From Ornithinibacillus californiensis (GTDB lineage: Bacteria > Bacillota > Bacilli > Bacillales > Amphibacillaceae), in assembly GCF_001038485.1 (NCBI RefSeq), contig NZ_LDUE01000048.1:86738-150737 (forward strand): DNA of 64,000 nt, in the 5' to 3' direction. A program made the position numbers and the translations under genes. Shown one piece after another: positions 49,753 through 62,381 of the stretch (position 1 is its first letter; each line of letters begins with the position of its first letter). The notes beneath the pieces are model-generated. The model was not told the DNA's origin, ran no database searches, and saw only the letters and a program-made list of their open reading frames with translations.

Positions 49753-52700
49753 TATAAGATAACCTCTTTTGTTTGAATTGGGTCCGCGCTAAATGTAGTT
49801 GAATCAATTACATTTAATATGGCATTTGCTGTATCTAAATTCGTCAGGCAAGGGATTCCTCTTTCAACAGATACTCTTCTAATCATAAAACCATCAGATC
49901 GTGGTTGTTTCCCTGATGTAATTGTGTTGATAACAAATTGTACTTTTCCCTCTTCGATAATCGACAGTACGTTAGGTTCTTTTGTACCTACTTTCGCCAC
50001 TTCAATAACTGGAATATTGATACCACGAAGGAAAGCAGCAGTTCCTGATGTTGCAAGTATTTCAAAACCAAGTAAGTGAAAACGTTCTGCTATTTGAAGC
50101 ATTTCAAGCTTATCCTTATCTGCAACTGTAATAAGCACAGCTCCTTCATTAGGAATAGATATTCCAGCAGCTAGTAACCCTTTATAGAGAGCCTTCTCCA
50201 TTGTTTTGTCATAACCAATGGCTTCACCAGTTGATTTCATTTCAGGACCAAGAATGGTATCCACACTACGTAATTTTTCAAATGAAAAGACTGGTATTTT
50301 AACTGACACTTGATGTGTTTCTGGAAGAATACCAGATTCATAGCCAAGATCCTCTAGTTTGTGCCCCATTATACACTTGGTTGCAAGGTTAGCCATCGTT
50401 ATGCCAGTTATCTTGCTTAAGAACGGAATCGTTCTACTTGCCCTAGGGTTAACTTCTAATACATAAACATCTTCATCACAGACGATAAACTGAATATTGA
50501 TTAATCCCTTCACTTGAAGCGCTTGAGAAATTTTCAACGTTGCTTGAAACAAATTGTCTTTCACTTTTTTCGAAAGACGTTGTGGAGGGTATACTGCTAT
50601 AGAATCCCCAGAATGTACACCCGATCGTTCAATATGCTCCATTATTCCTGGAACAATTGTTGTCTCTCCATCACTGATTGCATCCACCTCTACTTCTAAT
50701 CCAGTAATATACTTATCAATTAGAATGGGGTGGCGATCCGTTATATGACCAGTTTTGTGCAAATATACTTCCAACTCCTCTTGAGAGTAAACGATCTCCA
50801 TTCGACTCCCACCAATGACATAGGATGGACGAACAAGTACTGGATAACCAATAGATTCGGCAACCTCCATTGCTTGATTCAGATGTCTAACTGCTCTTCC
50901 TTCCGCTCTTAATAGACCCAATTCATCTAATAATAATTCAAATTTATCCCTGTCCTCCGCTTTATCAATAGCCTCTAGATTAGTTCCTAGAATAGTAACC
51001 CCTCGTCTAGCAAGTCCTTCAGCAAGATTAATTGCTGTTTGTCCTCCAAATTGAACGATTACACCTATAGGCTGTTCTATGTTTACAACATGCATCACAT
51101 CTTCTAATGTTAAAGGTTCGAAATATAATTTATCCGATATACTGAAATCAGTGGAAACTGTTTCTGGATTATTGTTCATAATAATTGCTTCATAACCCAT
51201 TTCCTTTATTGCCAGGACCGAATGAACAGTTGCATAGTCAAATTCTACACCCTGCCCAATTCTTATCGGTCCAGAGCCTAGTACTAAAACCTTTTCTCTA
51301 GGACTAGGTAGTGATTCGTTCTCTTCCTCATACGTGCTATAAAAATATGGTGTTTGGGAATCAAATTCTGCTGCACACGTATCAACCATTTTATAAACAG
51401 GTACAATATTCTCTCTAATACGAAATTCGTAGAGTTCATCAATAGTAATTTCCCAGAGCCTCGCAATATGATTATCAGAGAAACCTTTTTGTTTGGCTTC
51501 CAGCAATAGGTCTTTTGAAAAAATTTGTCCCCGAATGACTTCTTCCAAATTTACCAGATTTTCTATCTTTTTTAAGAAAAAGGGATCAATCTTTGTTAAA
51601 CTAAATATTTCATTAATTGTTACACCCTTTCGGAACGCTTCAGCAAGAACAAAAATTCGTTCATCATCTGCTTTTAATAATCTCTTGCTTAACTCATCTT
51701 TGCTAGCAAAAGCCAAACTTGGTAAACTTAATTCTTCCGTACCAACATCCAGCGAACGAATTCCCTTCAGTAATGACTCCTCAAAATTCCTACCAATAGC
51801 CATGATTTCTCCGGTTGCTTTCATTTGTGTACCTAATTTCCGATTGCCAGTTACAAATTTATCAAACGGAAAACGAGGTATTTTTGTAACGACATAATCA
51901 AGAGCAGGCTCGAATAAGGCATATGTAGTACCTGTGATTGGATTAATTATTTCATCCAAGGTTAGACCGACTGCAATTTTAGCTGCCATTTTTGCTATCG
52001 GATAACCAGTTGCTTTGGATGCTAGAGCAGATGAACGACTCACTCGTGGATTTACTTCTATTACATAATAGTTAAAACTAGTTGGATCTAATGCTAATTG
52101 AACATTGCACCCACCTTCAATTTCTAAAGCACGAATTATCTTTAGGGATGCATTTCGAAGTAACTGATATTCACGATCACTTAATGTTTGTGATGGGGCG
52201 ACTACGATTGAATCACCAGTATGGATACCGACTGGGTCAATATTTTCCATATTACATACAACAATTGCCTGATCGTTTTTGTCACGCATTACTTCATATT
52301 CAATTTCTTTGAAACCGGCAATATTTCTCTCGATTAAGCATTGATTTACAGGTGACAATGCTAAACCATTTCTAGTAATTTCTCTTAGTTCAGTTTCGTT
52401 ATAACACATGCCACCACCTGTTCCACCTAGGGTATATGCTGGACGAACAATTAGTGGAAATCCAATTTCATCTGCAAACTCCACTGCTGAATCAACTGTA
52501 TGAACAATTTTACTTTCAGGCACTGGTTCCTTAATTTCTCTCATTAGATTTCGAAACTTTTCACGATCCTCAGCTTTTTGGATTGCTTCGAGAGAGGTGC
52601 CAAGCAGTTTGACGTTGTATTGGTTTAGAATTCCTGTTTTATCTAATGCAACAGCTAAATTTAATCCTGTTTGGCCACCTAAAGTTGGTAATAAAGCATC

Positions 52701-52949
52701 TGGTTGTTCTTTCCTGATAATCTTGGTTAGAAATTCTACCGTTAATGGTTCCATATATACTTTGTCTGCAATAGTTTGGTCCGTCATTATCGTTGCTGGG
52801 TTAGAGTTTGCTAATATTACGGTGTAACCTTCCTCTCTAAGTGCCTGACAAGCCTGTGTACCTGAGTAGTCAAACTCTGCAGCCTGCCCGATGACAATTG
52901 GGCCAGATCCAATTACTAGAATTTTCTCTATGGTTGTATTCTTAGGCAT
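49752..52949 (-). CDS. carB: Carbamoyl-phosphate synthase large subunit
   Basis: Makes carbamoyl phosphate from bicarbonate, ATP and ammonia supplied by CarA. 1065 residues with two ATP-grasp halves ([20 protein letters not shown] in the first, [20 protein letters not shown] in the second), and a C-terminal MGS-like allosteric domain. I start at the ATG at 52949 ([14 protein letters not shown]), overlapping carA by 8 bases. It belongs to the pyr operon, so it is the pyrimidine-regulated enzyme (pyrAB in Bacillus nomenclature). Confidence 0.97.
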
Positions 52950-54042
52950 AAACTTCCTCTCCCTTTTCAGCTGATATTCGATCAATCATTGTTAAAAATT
53001 CATCAAATAAATAATTTGAATCCTCTGGTCCAGGTGAGCTTTCTGGATGATACTGAACTGAAAAAGCAGGATATAATCTGTGCCTAATCCCCTCTACTGA
53101 ATTGTCATTTAACGCAACATGTGTTAATTCCAAATCCGTTTGTTCTAATGATGACTTATTCACCGCATAACCATGATTTTGAGCAGTTAAAAGCGTCTTC
53201 CCATTTATTAAGTCTTTTACCGGATGATTACCGCCCCGATGTCCAAACTTCATCTTCTCCGTCTCTGCCCCACATGCAAGTGCTAGCAACTGATGCCCAA
53301 GGCAAATACCAAATATCGGAATTTCTTTAAGCACTTTGCGAATCATATCAATGGCTTGTGGTACATCTTTCGGATCACCTGGTCCATTGGAAAGCACAAT
53401 GCCATCAGGTTTCAAACGTAAAATATCCTCCGCTGCATAATTGTAAGGTACTACAGTTACATGACAATTTCTTTCCGTTAATTCGCGTAAAATACCATGT
53501 TTCATTCCGAAGTCGACTAATACAATTCGACGCCCCCTCCCCGGTACGATATAGGGCTTTATGATCGATGTTTGTTTAACTTGATTATGTTCAATTGGAA
53601 GTTTTGCTAATAATTCTATTAACTGACCATTTGGTATGTCTACATTTGCAATATACCCTCTCATCGTACCTGCATGACGGATACGTTTTGTTAGCTTTCT
53701 TGTATCTATTCCGTATAAACCAGTAATGTTATGTGCCTTTAAATAGCAATCTATCGTTTCACCACTTCGAAAATTGGAAGGATATTCACTATATTCTTTT
53801 ACAATTAAGCCATTAATGAAGGGGGCAACAGTCTCAAAGTCATCTCGATTTATCCCATAGTTCCCTATAAGCGGATAAGTTAGAGTGACGATTTGCCCAC
53901 AATAAGAAGGGTCAGTAATAATCTCCTGGTAACCAGTCATACTAGTATTAAACACAATCTCACCACTAATTTCTTTGTTACTTCCGAATCCCTTACCAAT
54001 AAAAACCGTTCCATCCTCTAAAATTAATTTACGATAGGACAA
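52942..54042 (-). CDS. carA: Carbamoyl-phosphate synthase small subunit
   Basis: Glutaminase subunit. 366 residues; N-terminal SKTIGYQEI-type CPSase domain ([20 protein letters not shown]) and a C-terminal class I glutamine amidotransferase with nucleophile Cys in [15 protein letters not shown] and His/Glu in [12 protein letters not shown]. Starts at a TTG at 54042 with GAGGAGG seven bases before it. Overlaps pyrC by 19 bases. Confidence 0.96.
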   Translation of the reverse strand: MSYRKLILEDGTVFIGKGFGSNKEISGEIVFNTSMTGYQEIITDPSYCGQIVTLTYPLIGNYGINRDDFETVAPFINGLIVKEYSEYPSNFRSGETIDCYLKAHNITGLYGIDTRKLTKRIRHAGTMRGYIANVDIPNGQLIELLAKLPIEHNQVKQTSIIKPYIVPGRGRRIVLVDFGMKHGILRELTERNCHVTVVPYNYAAEDILRLKPDGIVLSNGPGDPKDVPQAIDMIRKVLKEIPIFGICLGHQLLALACGAETEKMKFGHRGGNHPVKDLINGKTLLTAQNHGYAVNKSSLEQTDLELTHVALNDNSVEGIRHRLYPAFSVQYHPESSPGPEDSNYLFDEFLTMIDRISAEKGEEVYA

Positions 54043-55325
54043 TAGTTTTCCTCCTCATAGACAACTTTTCCTTCATAGATAGTAAGAATTGGTCTACCCA
54101 CTACATTCCAATTATGAAATGGTGTATTTCTTCCTTTTGATTTAAAAGTATATTTGTCAATAGTGGTTTCTTGCTCTATATCAATTAACGTTAAATCTGC
54201 AACAGCATTCTCTTCAAGTCTTCCAAAAGGTAAATTAAATACATTAGCAGGTTTAATCGTTAGCCAATCTACTAGTTGTTTCAAGGTGATTGTTCCATTC
54301 TTTACAAGATTGGTATATAGTAGTGGAAAAGCTGTTTCGAGACCTACAATTCCAAATGGAGCTTTCAACATTCCCTCAGATTTTTCCGCTTCACTATGTG
54401 GTGCATGATCTGTTGCAATAAAATCAATTGTGCCATCTAAAAGGCCTTCTACTAATGCCTCTTGATCCTCAATACTTCTTAATGGTGGATTCATTTTAAA
54501 GTCCGTATTTTCACTAATAATCGATTCTTCATTTAGAATTAAATGGTGAGGTGTTACTTCTGCTGTCACATGAATTCCGGCTGCTTTTGCATCACGAATT
54601 ACTCGAACGGATTCCTTCGTACTAACATGGCAAACATGGTAATGGCATCCAGTAGCTTCTGCTAATAGTACATCACGGGCAATTTGTACAGATTCACTTA
54701 AAGAAGGTATACCTGGTAAATTCAGTCGTTTACTAACTTCCCCGTCATGAACAACTCCACTATACACGATTGAATTATCTTCACAATGGGCAACAACCGC
54801 TTTGCCACTTTTACTAGCTAGTTGCATGGCACGATACATCGTATCAGCAGTTTGTATTCCGACCCCATCGTCTGTGAATGCAAAAATCTGTAATTTCCCT
54901 AACTGCTCCAAATCTACTAACTCTTCACCTTTTAAACCCTTAGTAAGGGATGCGTAAGGCATCACCCGTATCACTGCGTCTTGGTTTATTTTATCTAGCA
55001 AATGATTGATTGTTTCTTCGTGATCAGGGACAGGATTGGTATTCGGCATAGCACATACAGTTGTAAATCCACCTCTTGCAGCCGCTCTTGTGCCAGTAAG
55101 TATAGTTTCTTTATGCTCTCCACCAGGTTCTCTTAAATGAATGTGGACATCGATAAATCCTGGTGTTACTATTTTCCCATCACATTCTATTACTCTCTCA
55201 ATATGTTCGTCTACTGTTATTGATGGTGCTATCTCAATAATTTTCCCTTCTTCGATTAGAACATCACATCTTTCTAATTCACCATTATCAATTAATCGCT
55301 TTGAGTTTTTTAACAACATTCTCAT
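54024..55325 (-). CDS. pyrC: Dihydroorotase
   Basis: Cyclises carbamoyl aspartate to dihydroorotate. 433 residues; zinc site DVHIHLREPGG, then AAARGGFTTVCAMPNTNPVPD, HCEDNS, HVCHVSTKESV and FIATDHAPHSEAEK. The start lies within pyrB (38-base overlap). ATG at 55325; a second in-frame ATG follows two codons later. Confidence 0.96.
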   Translation of the reverse strand: MRMLLKNSKRLIDNGELERCDVLIEEGKIIEIAPSITVDEHIERVIECDGKIVTPGFIDVHIHLREPGGEHKETILTGTRAAARGGFTTVCAMPNTNPVPDHEETINHLLDKINQDAVIRVMPYASLTKGLKGEELVDLEQLGKLQIFAFTDDGVGIQTADTMYRAMQLASKSGKAVVAHCEDNSIVYSGVVHDGEVSKRLNLPGIPSLSESVQIARDVLLAEATGCHYHVCHVSTKESVRVIRDAKAAGIHVTAEVTPHHLILNEESIISENTDFKMNPPLRSIEDQEALVEGLLDGTIDFIATDHAPHSEAEKSEGMLKAPFGIVGLETAFPLLYTNLVKNGTITLKQLVDWLTIKPANVFNLPFGRLEENAVADLTLIDIEQETTIDKYTFKSKGRNTPFHNWNVVGRPILTIYEGKVVYEEENYCPIVN

Positions 55326-56205
55326 GAATTATCCCCCATTCTTTTAGTACATGTGTTAAAATAGCCATTCTCATACAAACTCCATTTGTCATCTGCTTAA
55401 AAATTCTTGAACGCTCACACTCGATTAAATCACCGTCCATCTCCACATCACGATTTACTGGTGCGGGGTGAAGAATAATTGCATGTTTTAGCATGTTTTG
55501 TTCTCGTTCTTTAGTAAGTCCATATTGTTCTAAGTATTGTTTAGTTTGATTTTTCTCCATATGTCTTTCATGTTGAATGCGTAACATCATGACAACATCA
55601 CAAAATTGAATAGCCTCGTCTATTGGAATGGTTGGAAATGGCAATTTCTCATCCTCATATCCCGGAGGAGCACTTAGGTAAACATTGGCTCCTAATCTAG
55701 CAAGTGTATTGGCATTTGATTTTGCAACTCTGCTATGCTTGATATCTCCTACAATAACTACATTTTTATTATTAATTTCACCAAACTCTTGGTGAATGGT
55801 TAGAAGATCCAGCAAACACTGTGTGGGATGCTCTGCTTTTCCAGCACCTGCATTGATAATCGGAATGTTAATATTTTCTAATTCTGACATCCAATCATCC
55901 GCTTCATGACGAATGATTGCTACATCAGCACCAATTGCTTCGAACGTTTTGACTGTGTCATAAAGGGATTCCCCTTTTATAAAACTCGAGGATTCTAAGT
56001 GAAAATCTAATACCTCTAGACCAAGCTTTCTTTCTGCAACCATAAAACTCATTTTTGTACGAGTACTTGGCTCAAAGAATAAATTAGCTGCAAAAATTTG
56101 GTCTAATAGTTTATGATCGTTGTACATCTCATACATTTCAGCATCAATTAGTAATTGACAAATTTCTTCATTTGATAATTGATCAACAGATATAAAATGC
56201 TTCAA
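55288..56205 (-). CDS. pyrB: Aspartate carbamoyltransferase
   Basis: Committed step of pyrimidine synthesis. About 305 residues; carbamoyl phosphate loop FFEPSTRTKMSFMVAE, HPTQCLLDLLTI, GDIKHSRVAKSN and HPAPVNRDVEMD. I take a TTG at 56205 (LKHFISVDQL, read as Met), which is five bases behind GGGGTGG and aligns with the B. subtilis start; a GTG at 56214 overlaps that site. Preceded by a PyrR attenuator. Confidence 0.95.
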   Translation of the reverse strand: MKHFISVDQLSNEEICQLLIDAEMYEMYNDHKLLDQIFAANLFFEPSTRTKMSFMVAERKLGLEVLDFHLESSSFIKGESLYDTVKTFEAIGADVAIIRHEADDWMSELENINIPIINAGAGKAEHPTQCLLDLLTIHQEFGEINNKNVVIVGDIKHSRVAKSNANTLARLGANVYLSAPPGYEDEKLPFPTIPIDEAIQFCDVVMMLRIQHERHMEKNQTKQYLEQYGLTKEREQNMLKHAIILHPAPVNRDVEMDGDLIECERSRIFKQMTNGVCMRMAILTHVLKEWGIIHENVVKKLKAIN

Positions 56206-56240
56206 GATAACCACCCCATCATAGTTTGTTTTTTACCCAC

Positions 56241-56346
56241 AAAAAAACCTCCTTGCAATTTGGTCGCAAAGAGGTACACGTGCAGAATTTATCCACACAT
56301 AAACATAAGCAACCTTGTAAACCTCTCTGGATTTAATTAAAGGTCC
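56241..56346 (-). promoter_or_regulatory. PyrR attenuator between pyrR and pyrB
   Basis: On the minus strand the PyrR-binding loop AATCCAGAGAGGTT (within 56310-56346) with trailing AAGG, then a terminator stem CCTCTTTGC/GCAAGGAGG (56248-56274) followed by a T run. Uridine nucleotides would favour termination through PyrR. Confidence 0.9.
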
Positions 56347-56355
56347 TTAACATAT

Positions 56356-56901
<546 letters not shown>

Positions 56902-56918
56902 CTATACTACCCCCTAAA

Positions 56919-57015
56919 TAAAAACCCCTTTTCTCCATGAGGAAAAAAGGGGTTGAATGTAAGTATCCCATATTAACCGTTCCTTTTTAGCCTCTCTGGA
57001 CTTAATTAAAGGTTC
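56919..57015 (-). promoter_or_regulatory. PyrR attenuator upstream of pyrR
   Basis: PyrR-binding loop AGTCCAGAGAGGCT followed by AAGG (within 56982-57014), then a terminator stem AACCCCTTTT / AAAAGGGGTT (56923-56954) with a T run. First of two attenuators. Confidence 0.92.
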
Positions 57016-57029
57016 TATTCATTTGGTTT

Positions 57030-57058
57030 ATTATTTCAGATTTATGATTCTCTGTCAA
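57030..57058 (-). promoter_or_regulatory. Sigma-A promoter of the pyr operon
   Basis: On the minus strand a consensus TTGACA (57058-57053), 17-base spacer, AATAAT (57035-57030). It begins one base after the ylyB-type gene stop codon. Confidence 0.7.
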
Positions 57059-57964
57059 CTACATTATTTCAAGTTGATGTAGAAGTTCTTTAAAATAACT
57101 TGGTGAATCTACTTCAAACCGTAGCCATTCTTCTGTTGTAGGGTGAGTAAATCCTAAAACCTTAGCATGCAAAGCTTGACCATCTGTGTCTAATGTTTTC
57201 CTAGGACCGTATTTCGGATCACCAACAAGTGGGAAACCAATATAGCGCATATGAACGCGAATTTGATGGGTTCGTCCTGTTTCAAGTTGACACTCAATAT
57301 GCGTGAATTCTTCGAAACGCTGAAGCACTTGAAAATGCGTCACTGCGTGCTTTCCGTTATCAACCACTCCCATCTTTTGGCGATCTTTAGGGTCTCTTCC
57401 GATAGGTGCGTCTACCATTCCTGTGTCATGATTTATCACACCATGTACCACAGCCTCATATCTTCTCTCTACGTCTTTATTAGATAGTTGCTCTGATAAA
57501 CTGGTATGAGCCTTATCATTCTTAGCAACAACTAATAATCCACTTGTATCTTTATCAATTCGGTGAACAATACCAGGCCTCTCAATACCATTAATACCTG
57601 ACAAGTCGTTGCAATGATATAATAGTCCGTTTACTAGCGTCCCAGATTGGTGTCCAGCCGAGGGGTGAACTACCATTCCTTTTGGCTTGTTTACCACTAA
57701 CAAGTCACTATCCTCATATACAATATCCAATGGAATATTCTCGGGCTTTATGTCTAGAGGCTCTACTTCTGGGATGGCCCAAGTTACAACATCACCTACT
57801 TGGCATTTGTAATTTGCTTTTACAATCTCATTATTAACCTTTACTAAATCTTTAGCTATCCATCCCTGAACCTGTGAACGAGATTGATTAGGATTTGCCT
57901 CCGAAAGTAACTTATCAATTCTCATTCTTTTTTCTAGCTCTGTTACTACATGCTGTAATGTCAT
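57059..57964 (-). CDS. RluD-family pseudouridine synthase (YlyB)
   Basis: 301 residues. N-terminal S4 domain (RIDKLLSEANPNQSRSQVQG), then the pseudouridine synthase core with catalytic Asp in HRIDKDTSGLLVVAKN and GRTHQIRVHMRYIGFPLVGD. Modifies large-subunit rRNA in family members; the exact site is not resolved here. Directly joined to the lspA stop (TAAATG). Confidence 0.93.
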   Translation of the reverse strand: MTLQHVVTELEKRMRIDKLLSEANPNQSRSQVQGWIAKDLVKVNNEIVKANYKCQVGDVVTWAIPEVEPLDIKPENIPLDIVYEDSDLLVVNKPKGMVVHPSAGHQSGTLVNGLLYHCNDLSGINGIERPGIVHRIDKDTSGLLVVAKNDKAHTSLSEQLSNKDVERRYEAVVHGVINHDTGMVDAPIGRDPKDRQKMGVVDNGKHAVTHFQVLQRFEEFTHIECQLETGRTHQIRVHMRYIGFPLVGDPKYGPRKTLDTDGQALHAKVLGFTHPTTEEWLRFEVDSPSYFKELLHQLEIM

Positions 57965-58432
57965 TTAGGCCTTTCCCTTCTGTTTTTTCTCATCTAATAA
58001 TGTTGCAATGATTACAATAACTACACCAATTGTAAGTGCTGCATCGGCAATATTAAAGATTGGAAAGTCATATCCAAAAATAATAAAATCAAAAAAGTCC
58101 ACTACTTCTTGATGGAACAAACGGTCAATAAAGTTGCCAATTGCTCCACCTAATATTAGTCCAAGACCACTAGCAAGTAACTTACTTTCTTTTCCGAATT
58201 TATGTAAATAGTAGATGATACCAGCAATTACGATTAATGTAATCACATAAAAGAAGCCCATCTGTCCTTCTAGTATTCCCCAAGCAGCACCACTATTGCG
58301 ATGCGAGGTTAAATAAAAAAATCCGTCTATGATATTTATTTGCTCATATAATTCCATGTTTTTAACTACTAAATACTTAGTAAACTGATCAATCGCTATT
58401 ACAATAATTGCCAAGATATAGAAACGATACAT
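57965..58432 (-). CDS. lspA: Lipoprotein signal peptidase (signal peptidase II)
   Basis: 155-residue aspartic membrane protease with four hydrophobic segments. Catalytic aspartates are in [10 protein letters not shown] and [16 protein letters not shown] behind GGAGG. Cleaves prolipoproteins after lipid modification. Confidence 0.96.
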   Translation of the reverse strand: MYRFYILAIIVIAIDQFTKYLVVKNMELYEQINIIDGFFYLTSHRNSGAAWGILEGQMGFFYVITLIVIAGIIYYLHKFGKESKLLASGLGLILGGAIGNFIDRLFHQEVVDFFDFIIFGYDFPIFNIADAALTIGVVIVIIATLLDEKKQKGKA

Positions 58433-58545
58433 TCTCCATCCTCCGTTTTGTGCTACTTTCTATTATGTTTTCTTTAGAAATCCTTAGTTAATCTTATACT
58501 GTATCGATTAAAAATTCAATGATTTGTGGGACCAAGACCTAAATA

Positions 58546-58583
58546 AAGTGGAGTATAAACCACTTCTGATTTATACTCCACTT
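58546..58583 (-). terminator. Stem-loop after ileS
   Basis: Perfect 14-bp stem AAGTGGAGTATAAA with a 10-base loop; on the minus strand only ATTTAGG follows, so the T tract is weak. Confidence 0.6.
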
Positions 58584-58603
58584 ACTATTATTTCTTTTTG
58601 TAT

Positions 58604-61354
58604 TTAATAGTGTTCTTCTACTACCTCTGCACAACGTGAGCATAGTGTTGTGTGTGTAGTATGCTCACCCACCGTGTCAGATGCAACCCAACAGCGTTCA
58701 CATTTCTCACCTGAGTGTTTTTCAACTACTACATCTACATGGCGATATGCTCTAGTAGCATCAGACTGATTAGTAACAACCACCTCGGAAACGATTAGCA
58801 ATTGGTGTACATCATTAATGGAATTTAGTACATCTCTTGTTCCGTCATCCTTAGGAACTATTGTTATCTTAGCCTCTAATGATTTACCAATAACCTTCTC
58901 ATTACGCGCTTCTTCAAGTGCCTTTAGTACGTCATCACGTACAACCATGAAATGATTCCACTTCTCTTCTAACCCTTCAAAGCCTTCAATTACTCTAGGC
59001 TCAGGAATATCAGTAAGCTGTGGACTTTCTGCTTGAACACCTGGGATGTATTCCCATACCTCATCAGCCGTATGAGGAATAATTGGCGTCACTAATTGAA
59101 CTAAAGTTGTTAATATTTCATAGAATCCAGTCTGAATACTTCTACGACGATGATTATCTGCTGCTTCAATATAAAGTACATCTTTAGCAAAGTCTAGATA
59201 GAATGAGCTTAAATCATCCGAACAGAAGTTATGGATACGATGGAAAATTGGAGAATACTCAAATTTATCATAGCTCTCTCTTACATCATTAACTAACTTT
59301 TGTAGACGGTGTAACATATAACGGTCTACTTCTTCCATCTTAGCTTCTGGTACACGGTCTGTTTCTGGATTAAAGTCAGCTAAGTTTGCAAGCATAAAAC
59401 GGAACGTATTACGGATTTTACGGTAAGCTTCTGATGTCTGCTTTAAGATATCATCTGATATACGTACATCTGCTTGATAATCTACAGAGGCAACCCAAAG
59501 GCGTAATATATCAGCACCTAACTGTTTTAATACCTTACTAGGAACAATAACATTTCCTAGAGATTTACTCATTTTACGGCCATTGCCATCTAATACAAAT
59601 CCATGACTTATAACATTCTTATAAGGTGCTTTTCCTGTTACTGCAACAGCAGTTGAAATAGAGGAGTTAAACCAACCTCGATATTGGTCACTACCTTCTA
59701 AATAAACATCAGCAGGTCTTGTGTGATCTTCTCTATTCAATAGTACTCCAGCATGAGAAGAACCAGAATCAAACCAAACGTCCATAATATCCGACTCTTT
59801 TGTGAACTCTCCATTAGGACTATGCTCAGAAGTAAATCCTTCTGGTAATAAATCTTTTGCTTCTCGTTCAAACCAAACATTGGAACCATGTTCCGCAAAT
59901 AAATTAGCTACATGCTCAATTGTTTCATCTGTAATAATTGGCGTACCATCTTCTCCGTAAAATACTGGAATAGGTACTCCCCATGCGCGTTGACGAGAAA
60001 TGCACCAATCCTCGCGATCTCGTACCATATTATAAAGTCTTGTTTCACCCCATGAAGGATACCAATTCACTTGTTTAATTTCTTCTAAAATATTCTGGCG
60101 GAAGTCCTTAATCGATGCGAACCACTGTGCTGTCGCACGGAAAATCGTTGGCTTCTTCGTTCTCCAATCATGTGGATAAGAGTGTGTAATAAATGATAGC
60201 TTTAATAGCGAGCCAGCAGCTTCTAATTGTTCTGTAATTGCTTTATTCGCATCATCATAAAACATTCCTTCAAAACCAGGTGCCTCACTAGTAAACACAC
60301 CTTTATGATCAACTGGACAGAAAGCTTCAATTCCGTATTCTTTAGAAACATAGAAATCGTCTTCCCCATGACCAGGTGCTGTATGAACACAACCAGTACC
60401 TGCATCTGTCGTAACATGTTCACCTAGCATGACTAAAGATTCCCGTTCATACAACGGGTGCTTCGCTGTAACTCGTTCCATATCATTACCCTTGAACGTT
60501 TTAACAACTTCGGGGTTTTCCCATTCTAACTCTGTCGTTAGACTTTCCAGTAATGCTTCGGCAACAACGAGTTTATCATTATTAACTTTAACTAATACAT
60601 AGTTGATTTCCGGGTGAACACTGATTCCTAGGTTAGCAGGAATAGTCCATGGCGTAGTAGTCCAAATGACGATTTTATCTCCAGCATCTAGAACACCTTT
60701 TCCATCCACAACATCAAAAGCAACATAGATGGATGCAGAACGTTTATCGTAGTATTCAATTTCTGCTTCAGCTAGTGCAGATTCTGATGAAGGAGACCAA
60801 TATACTGGCTTCAGCCCTTTATAAATGTAACCTTTTTTAGCCATTTCACCAAAAACTTTAATTTGAGCTGCTTCATAATCCTTCGTTAATGTAATATATG
60901 GATTATCCCAATCCGCACGTACCCCAAGTTCTTTAAATTGGGAACGTTGGCTATCTAATTGAGTCATCGCATATTCAGCACACATTTGTCTAAATTCAGC
61001 TATCGACAACTCCTTACGTTTTACTTTTTTGTTCTTCGTTAGGGCTGTTTCAATAGGCAACCCATGTGTATCCCAGCCAGGAACATATGGTGCATGGAAA
61101 CCAGTCATCGATTTATAACGAGTGATAAAATCCTTTAAGATTTTATTTAGTGCATGACCAATATGAATATCACCATTCGCATATGGTGGACCATCATGTA
61201 GAATAAATGTTGGTCTCTCCTTGGTTCTCTCTACTGATTTCTCATATAGGTTCGTTTCTTCCCATTTTTCACGACGAATGGGCTCTTTATTTGGCAAATT
61301 TCCACGCATTGGAAAATCGGTTTTTGGCATTAATAACGTTTCTTTATAGTCCAC
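58604..61354 (-). CDS. ileS: Isoleucyl-tRNA synthetase
   Basis: 916-residue class I synthetase. HIGH motif in [18 protein letters not shown] (approx. residues 60-75), an editing CP1 domain, KMSKS in [14 protein letters not shown], and a C-terminal zinc finger with CERCW and CSRC. The bacterial type with C-terminal zinc. Start is a GTG at 61354, eight bases after AAGGAGG. Controlled by a T-box leader with an Ile specifier. Confidence 0.97.
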   Translation of the reverse strand: MDYKETLLMPKTDFPMRGNLPNKEPIRREKWEETNLYEKSVERTKERPTFILHDGPPYANGDIHIGHALNKILKDFITRYKSMTGFHAPYVPGWDTHGLPIETALTKNKKVKRKELSIAEFRQMCAEYAMTQLDSQRSQFKELGVRADWDNPYITLTKDYEAAQIKVFGEMAKKGYIYKGLKPVYWSPSSESALAEAEIEYYDKRSASIYVAFDVVDGKGVLDAGDKIVIWTTTPWTIPANLGISVHPEINYVLVKVNNDKLVVAEALLESLTTELEWENPEVVKTFKGNDMERVTAKHPLYERESLVMLGEHVTTDAGTGCVHTAPGHGEDDFYVSKEYGIEAFCPVDHKGVFTSEAPGFEGMFYDDANKAITEQLEAAGSLLKLSFITHSYPHDWRTKKPTIFRATAQWFASIKDFRQNILEEIKQVNWYPSWGETRLYNMVRDREDWCISRQRAWGVPIPVFYGEDGTPIITDETIEHVANLFAEHGSNVWFEREAKDLLPEGFTSEHSPNGEFTKESDIMDVWFDSGSSHAGVLLNREDHTRPADVYLEGSDQYRGWFNSSISTAVAVTGKAPYKNVISHGFVLDGNGRKMSKSLGNVIVPSKVLKQLGADILRLWVASVDYQADVRISDDILKQTSEAYRKIRNTFRFMLANLADFNPETDRVPEAKMEEVDRYMLHRLQKLVNDVRESYDKFEYSPIFHRIHNFCSDDLSSFYLDFAKDVLYIEAADNHRRRSIQTGFYEILTTLVQLVTPIIPHTADEVWEYIPGVQAESPQLTDIPEPRVIEGFEGLEEKWNHFMVVRDDVLKALEEARNEKVIGKSLEAKITIVPKDDGTRDVLNSINDVHQLLIVSEVVVTNQSDATRAYRHVDVVVEKHSGEKCERCWVASDTVGEHTTHTTLCSRCAEVVEEHY

Positions 61355-61407
61355 TGATTGTTCCTCCTTAAATATAAACATTCATAAAATAGTAAATATT
61401 TCGTAAT

Positions 61408-61674
61408 AAAAAAAGCCTCTCAAATCCCAAAAGGGACGAGAAGACTCGCGGTACCACCCTTATAAATTTAAAATGATTACATTTTAAATTCACTCGATAT
61501 TCGTAACGTGAATAATACGTCCAATTTTACTTTATCAAATTGGATACTCAAGAGTGATTTTCTAAAAACATGCTGTACTAGGCTTACACCAATTCCTAGC
61601 TCGCTAAAACAAGCAAAAGTTTTTATACTGTCTCTGTCATCGTATTTTTATATCTTTTATTATTTATCATACGT
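61408..61674 (-). ncRNA. T-box leader of ileS (isoleucine)
   Basis: The T-box core TGGTACCGCG is at 61456-61447. The terminator follows (61447-61408) with a T run before ileS. In stem I, an AGTA turn and TAAAAAC pair with GTTTTTA on the 3' side, which is followed by GAAAATCA; the specifier is then ATC (61558-61556), an isoleucine codon. Uncharged tRNA-Ile would stabilise the antiterminator. Confidence 0.93.
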
Positions 61675-61680
61675 GTATGC

Positions 61681-61709
61681 ATTATATGTAAATTCTCTTA
61701 AAACGTCAA
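61681..61709 (-). promoter_or_regulatory. Sigma-A promoter of ileS
   Basis: TTGACG (61709-61704), 17-base spacer, consensus TATAAT (61686-61681), just behind the divIVA stop codon and before the T-box. Confidence 0.75.
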
Positions 61710-61712
61710 GAT

Positions 61713-62216
61713 TTAAGATTCATGGTTAACCAATTCTAGTTCTTTTCCCATTTCTACTTCAAATAAGTCTTCCCAATCATCGGAACCTATCATATCTAAT
61801 TGAGCCTCAACAAGCATTCTTAAACGAGTACGGAATACTTTTGCTTGTTTCTTTAGCTCTTCTACCTCGATAGATACTTTACGAGACTTACTTAGCGCTT
61901 CATTAATAATTCGGTCAGCATTTTTTTCTGCTTCCTTAATAATTAATTTGGATTCTTTAGAAGCATTTCCCTTTAGTTCCTCAGCAGTTTCTTGAGCGAT
62001 TAGGATTGATTTATTTAAGGTCTCTTCGATATTGGTAAAGTGACTGAGTTTTTCATTCATTTGTTCAATCTTTTCTTTTAATTCTTTTCTATCACGAATT
62101 ACCATTTCATAATCTTTGATAACCTGATCTAAAAATTCATTTACTTCATCTTCATCATATCCACGAAAACTCCTCGTGAATTCCTTATTATGAATATCCA
62201 ATGGCGTTAATGGCAT
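61713..62216 (-). CDS. divIVA: Cell division initiation protein DivIVA
   Basis: 167-residue coiled-coil protein that marks curved membrane at poles and septa. N-terminal MPLTPLDIHNKEFTRSFRGY contains the lipid-binding loop (Phe/Arg), then DEDEVNEFLDQVIKDYEMVI and a long coiled coil (residues ~30-150). Full length; GGGAGG upstream of ATG. Normally follows ylmH; here an insertion sequence is upstream. Confidence 0.96.
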   Translation of the reverse strand: MPLTPLDIHNKEFTRSFRGYDEDEVNEFLDQVIKDYEMVIRDRKELKEKIEQMNEKLSHFTNIEETLNKSILIAQETAEELKGNASKESKLIIKEAEKNADRIINEALSKSRKVSIEVEELKKQAKVFRTRLRMLVEAQLDMIGSDDWEDLFEVEMGKELELVNHES

Positions 62217-62327
62217 ATTGTGTTAACCTCCCTATAATAATTTAAAGAATAATATGAGTACTTTTTTAGTATACCAATAAATTTCGACAAAAAGCATTAA
62301 ATTCCTGCAATATCTATTGATATTTCC

Positions 62328-62381
62328 GAAAAAAACAGAAAAAACAACCTTTTGATACTCATTATATATCAAAACGTTGTT
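62328..62381 (-). terminator. Terminator of the gene upstream of divIVA
   Basis: 15-bp stem with one mismatch (arms 62367-62381 and 62343-62357), then TTTTTTCTGTTTTTTTC on the minus strand. It would serve a minus-strand gene beyond the insertion sequence, most likely ylmH by synteny; that gene is outside the window. Confidence 0.7.
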